A DNA stretch of 6,716 nt. Source: an uncultured Prevotella sp. (GTDB taxonomy: Bacteria > Bacteroidota > Bacteroidia > Bacteroidales > Bacteroidaceae). Both the position numbers and the translations under genes were made by a program. The notes below the pieces were generated by a model. The model was not told where the DNA came from, did not search any database, and was given only the letters and a program-made list of their open reading frames with translations. The stretch's first letter is position 1; every line of letters begins with the position of its first letter. The stretch covers positions 1-6,716 of the forward strand of contig CALJCU010000310.1 of assembly GCA_938023885.1 (NCBI GenBank), in the 5' to 3' direction. Positions 6,563-6,716 of this stretch are shown here, in pieces.

Positions 6563-6570
6563 TAAATTTG
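6563..6570 (+). promoter_or_regulatory. Bacteroidetes -7 box (TAAATTTG) upstream of ilvE
   Basis: TAAATTTG matches TAnnTTTG exactly and sits in the A+T-rich 85-base gap after xseB. The nearest candidate -33 box is the TTG at 6536-6538, 24 bases upstream, somewhat farther than the usual 19-21. Transcription would begin near 6574 and give a leader of about 36 bases. No hairpin or U-run that would stop xseAB transcription is visible in the gap, so readthrough into ilvE remains possible. Confidence 0.6.
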
Positions 6571-6598
6571 CATTTAATTATTAGTAAAAGGCATTTAA
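6570..6598 (+). repeat. Pair of direct GCATTTAA repeats before ilvE
   Basis: GCATTTAA occurs at 6570-6577 and again at 6591-6598, exactly 21 bases apart or about two turns of the helix, right where transcription of ilvE should begin. This could be an operator pair. The surrounding sequence is very A+T-rich, so coincidence is quite possible. Confidence 0.3.
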
Positions 6599-6609
6599 AT
6601 ATAGATATT

Positions 6610-6716
6610 ATGAAAGATTTAGACTGGGGAAATTTGACTTTCGGCTATCGTAAGACCGACTACAATGTACGTTGTTATTATCGTGATGGCAAATGGGATG
6701 AGATCGAGGTCTGCTC
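6610..6716 (+). CDS. ilvE: Branched-chain amino acid aminotransferase, partial (N-terminal 35 residues)
   Basis: The reading frame starts at the ATG at 6610 and runs off the right edge. The visible part begins MKDLDWGNLTFGYRKTDY and continues with NVRCYYRDGKWDEIEV (19-34). I recognise this as the N-terminus of Bacteroidetes branched-chain aminotransferases: a short lead with Trp, FGYxKTDYNVR, and a GKW(G/D)E turn. The enzyme is a pyridoxal phosphate protein that transfers the amino group between glutamate and the keto acids of leucine, isoleucine and valine. The catalytic lysine lies outside the window, so the call rests on the first 35 residues only. It follows xseB after 85 bases and probably has its own promoter. 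Confidence 0.8.
   Translation, partial: MKDLDWGNLTFGYRKTDYNVRCYYRDGKWDEIEVC

Overview
The window looks like ordinary chromosomal DNA from a Bacteroidales bacterium, most likely Prevotella or a close relative. Three things point there. The intergenic regions carry TAnnTTTG boxes, one with a TTTG box 20 bases upstream, which is the Bacteroidetes sigma-A promoter type. Most starts lack a Shine-Dalgarno sequence. The RmlB and branched-chain aminotransferase sequences also have the Bacteroidetes style. The genus is inferred; the phylum is well supported.

Layout: two divergent gene blocks share a 67-base intergenic region (4944-5010). The minus-strand block, in transcription order, is a MATE multidrug/toxin exporter, a cytidylate kinase-like P-loop protein, dTDP-glucose 4,6-dehydratase (rfbB/rmlB), a small protein resembling sigma-70 region 4, folate-independent GAR transformylase (purT), and tatA, which is cut by the left edge. 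The genes overlap by 11 and 20 bases or are separated by 34-45 bases, with no terminator visible between them, so they can be read as one operon of unrelated functions. The plus-strand block is xseA and xseB (both subunits of exonuclease VII, 5 bases apart), then an 85-base A+T-rich gap with its own promoter-like box, then the start of a branched-chain amino acid aminotransferase (ilvE), cut by the right edge.

Functionally this is a housekeeping stretch: nucleotide-sugar synthesis for surface polysaccharide, de novo purine synthesis, protein export, drug efflux, DNA repair and amino acid synthesis. No stretch longer than 300 bases lacks a gene. I saw no tRNA, rRNA, CRISPR, insertion sequence, attachment site or convincing intrinsic terminator.

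I found no new multi-gene system. The least explained element is the 119-residue sigma-region-4-like protein whose start lies inside the end of rfbB. The most interesting regulatory point is the divergent promoter region, where the exporter appears to have almost no leader.
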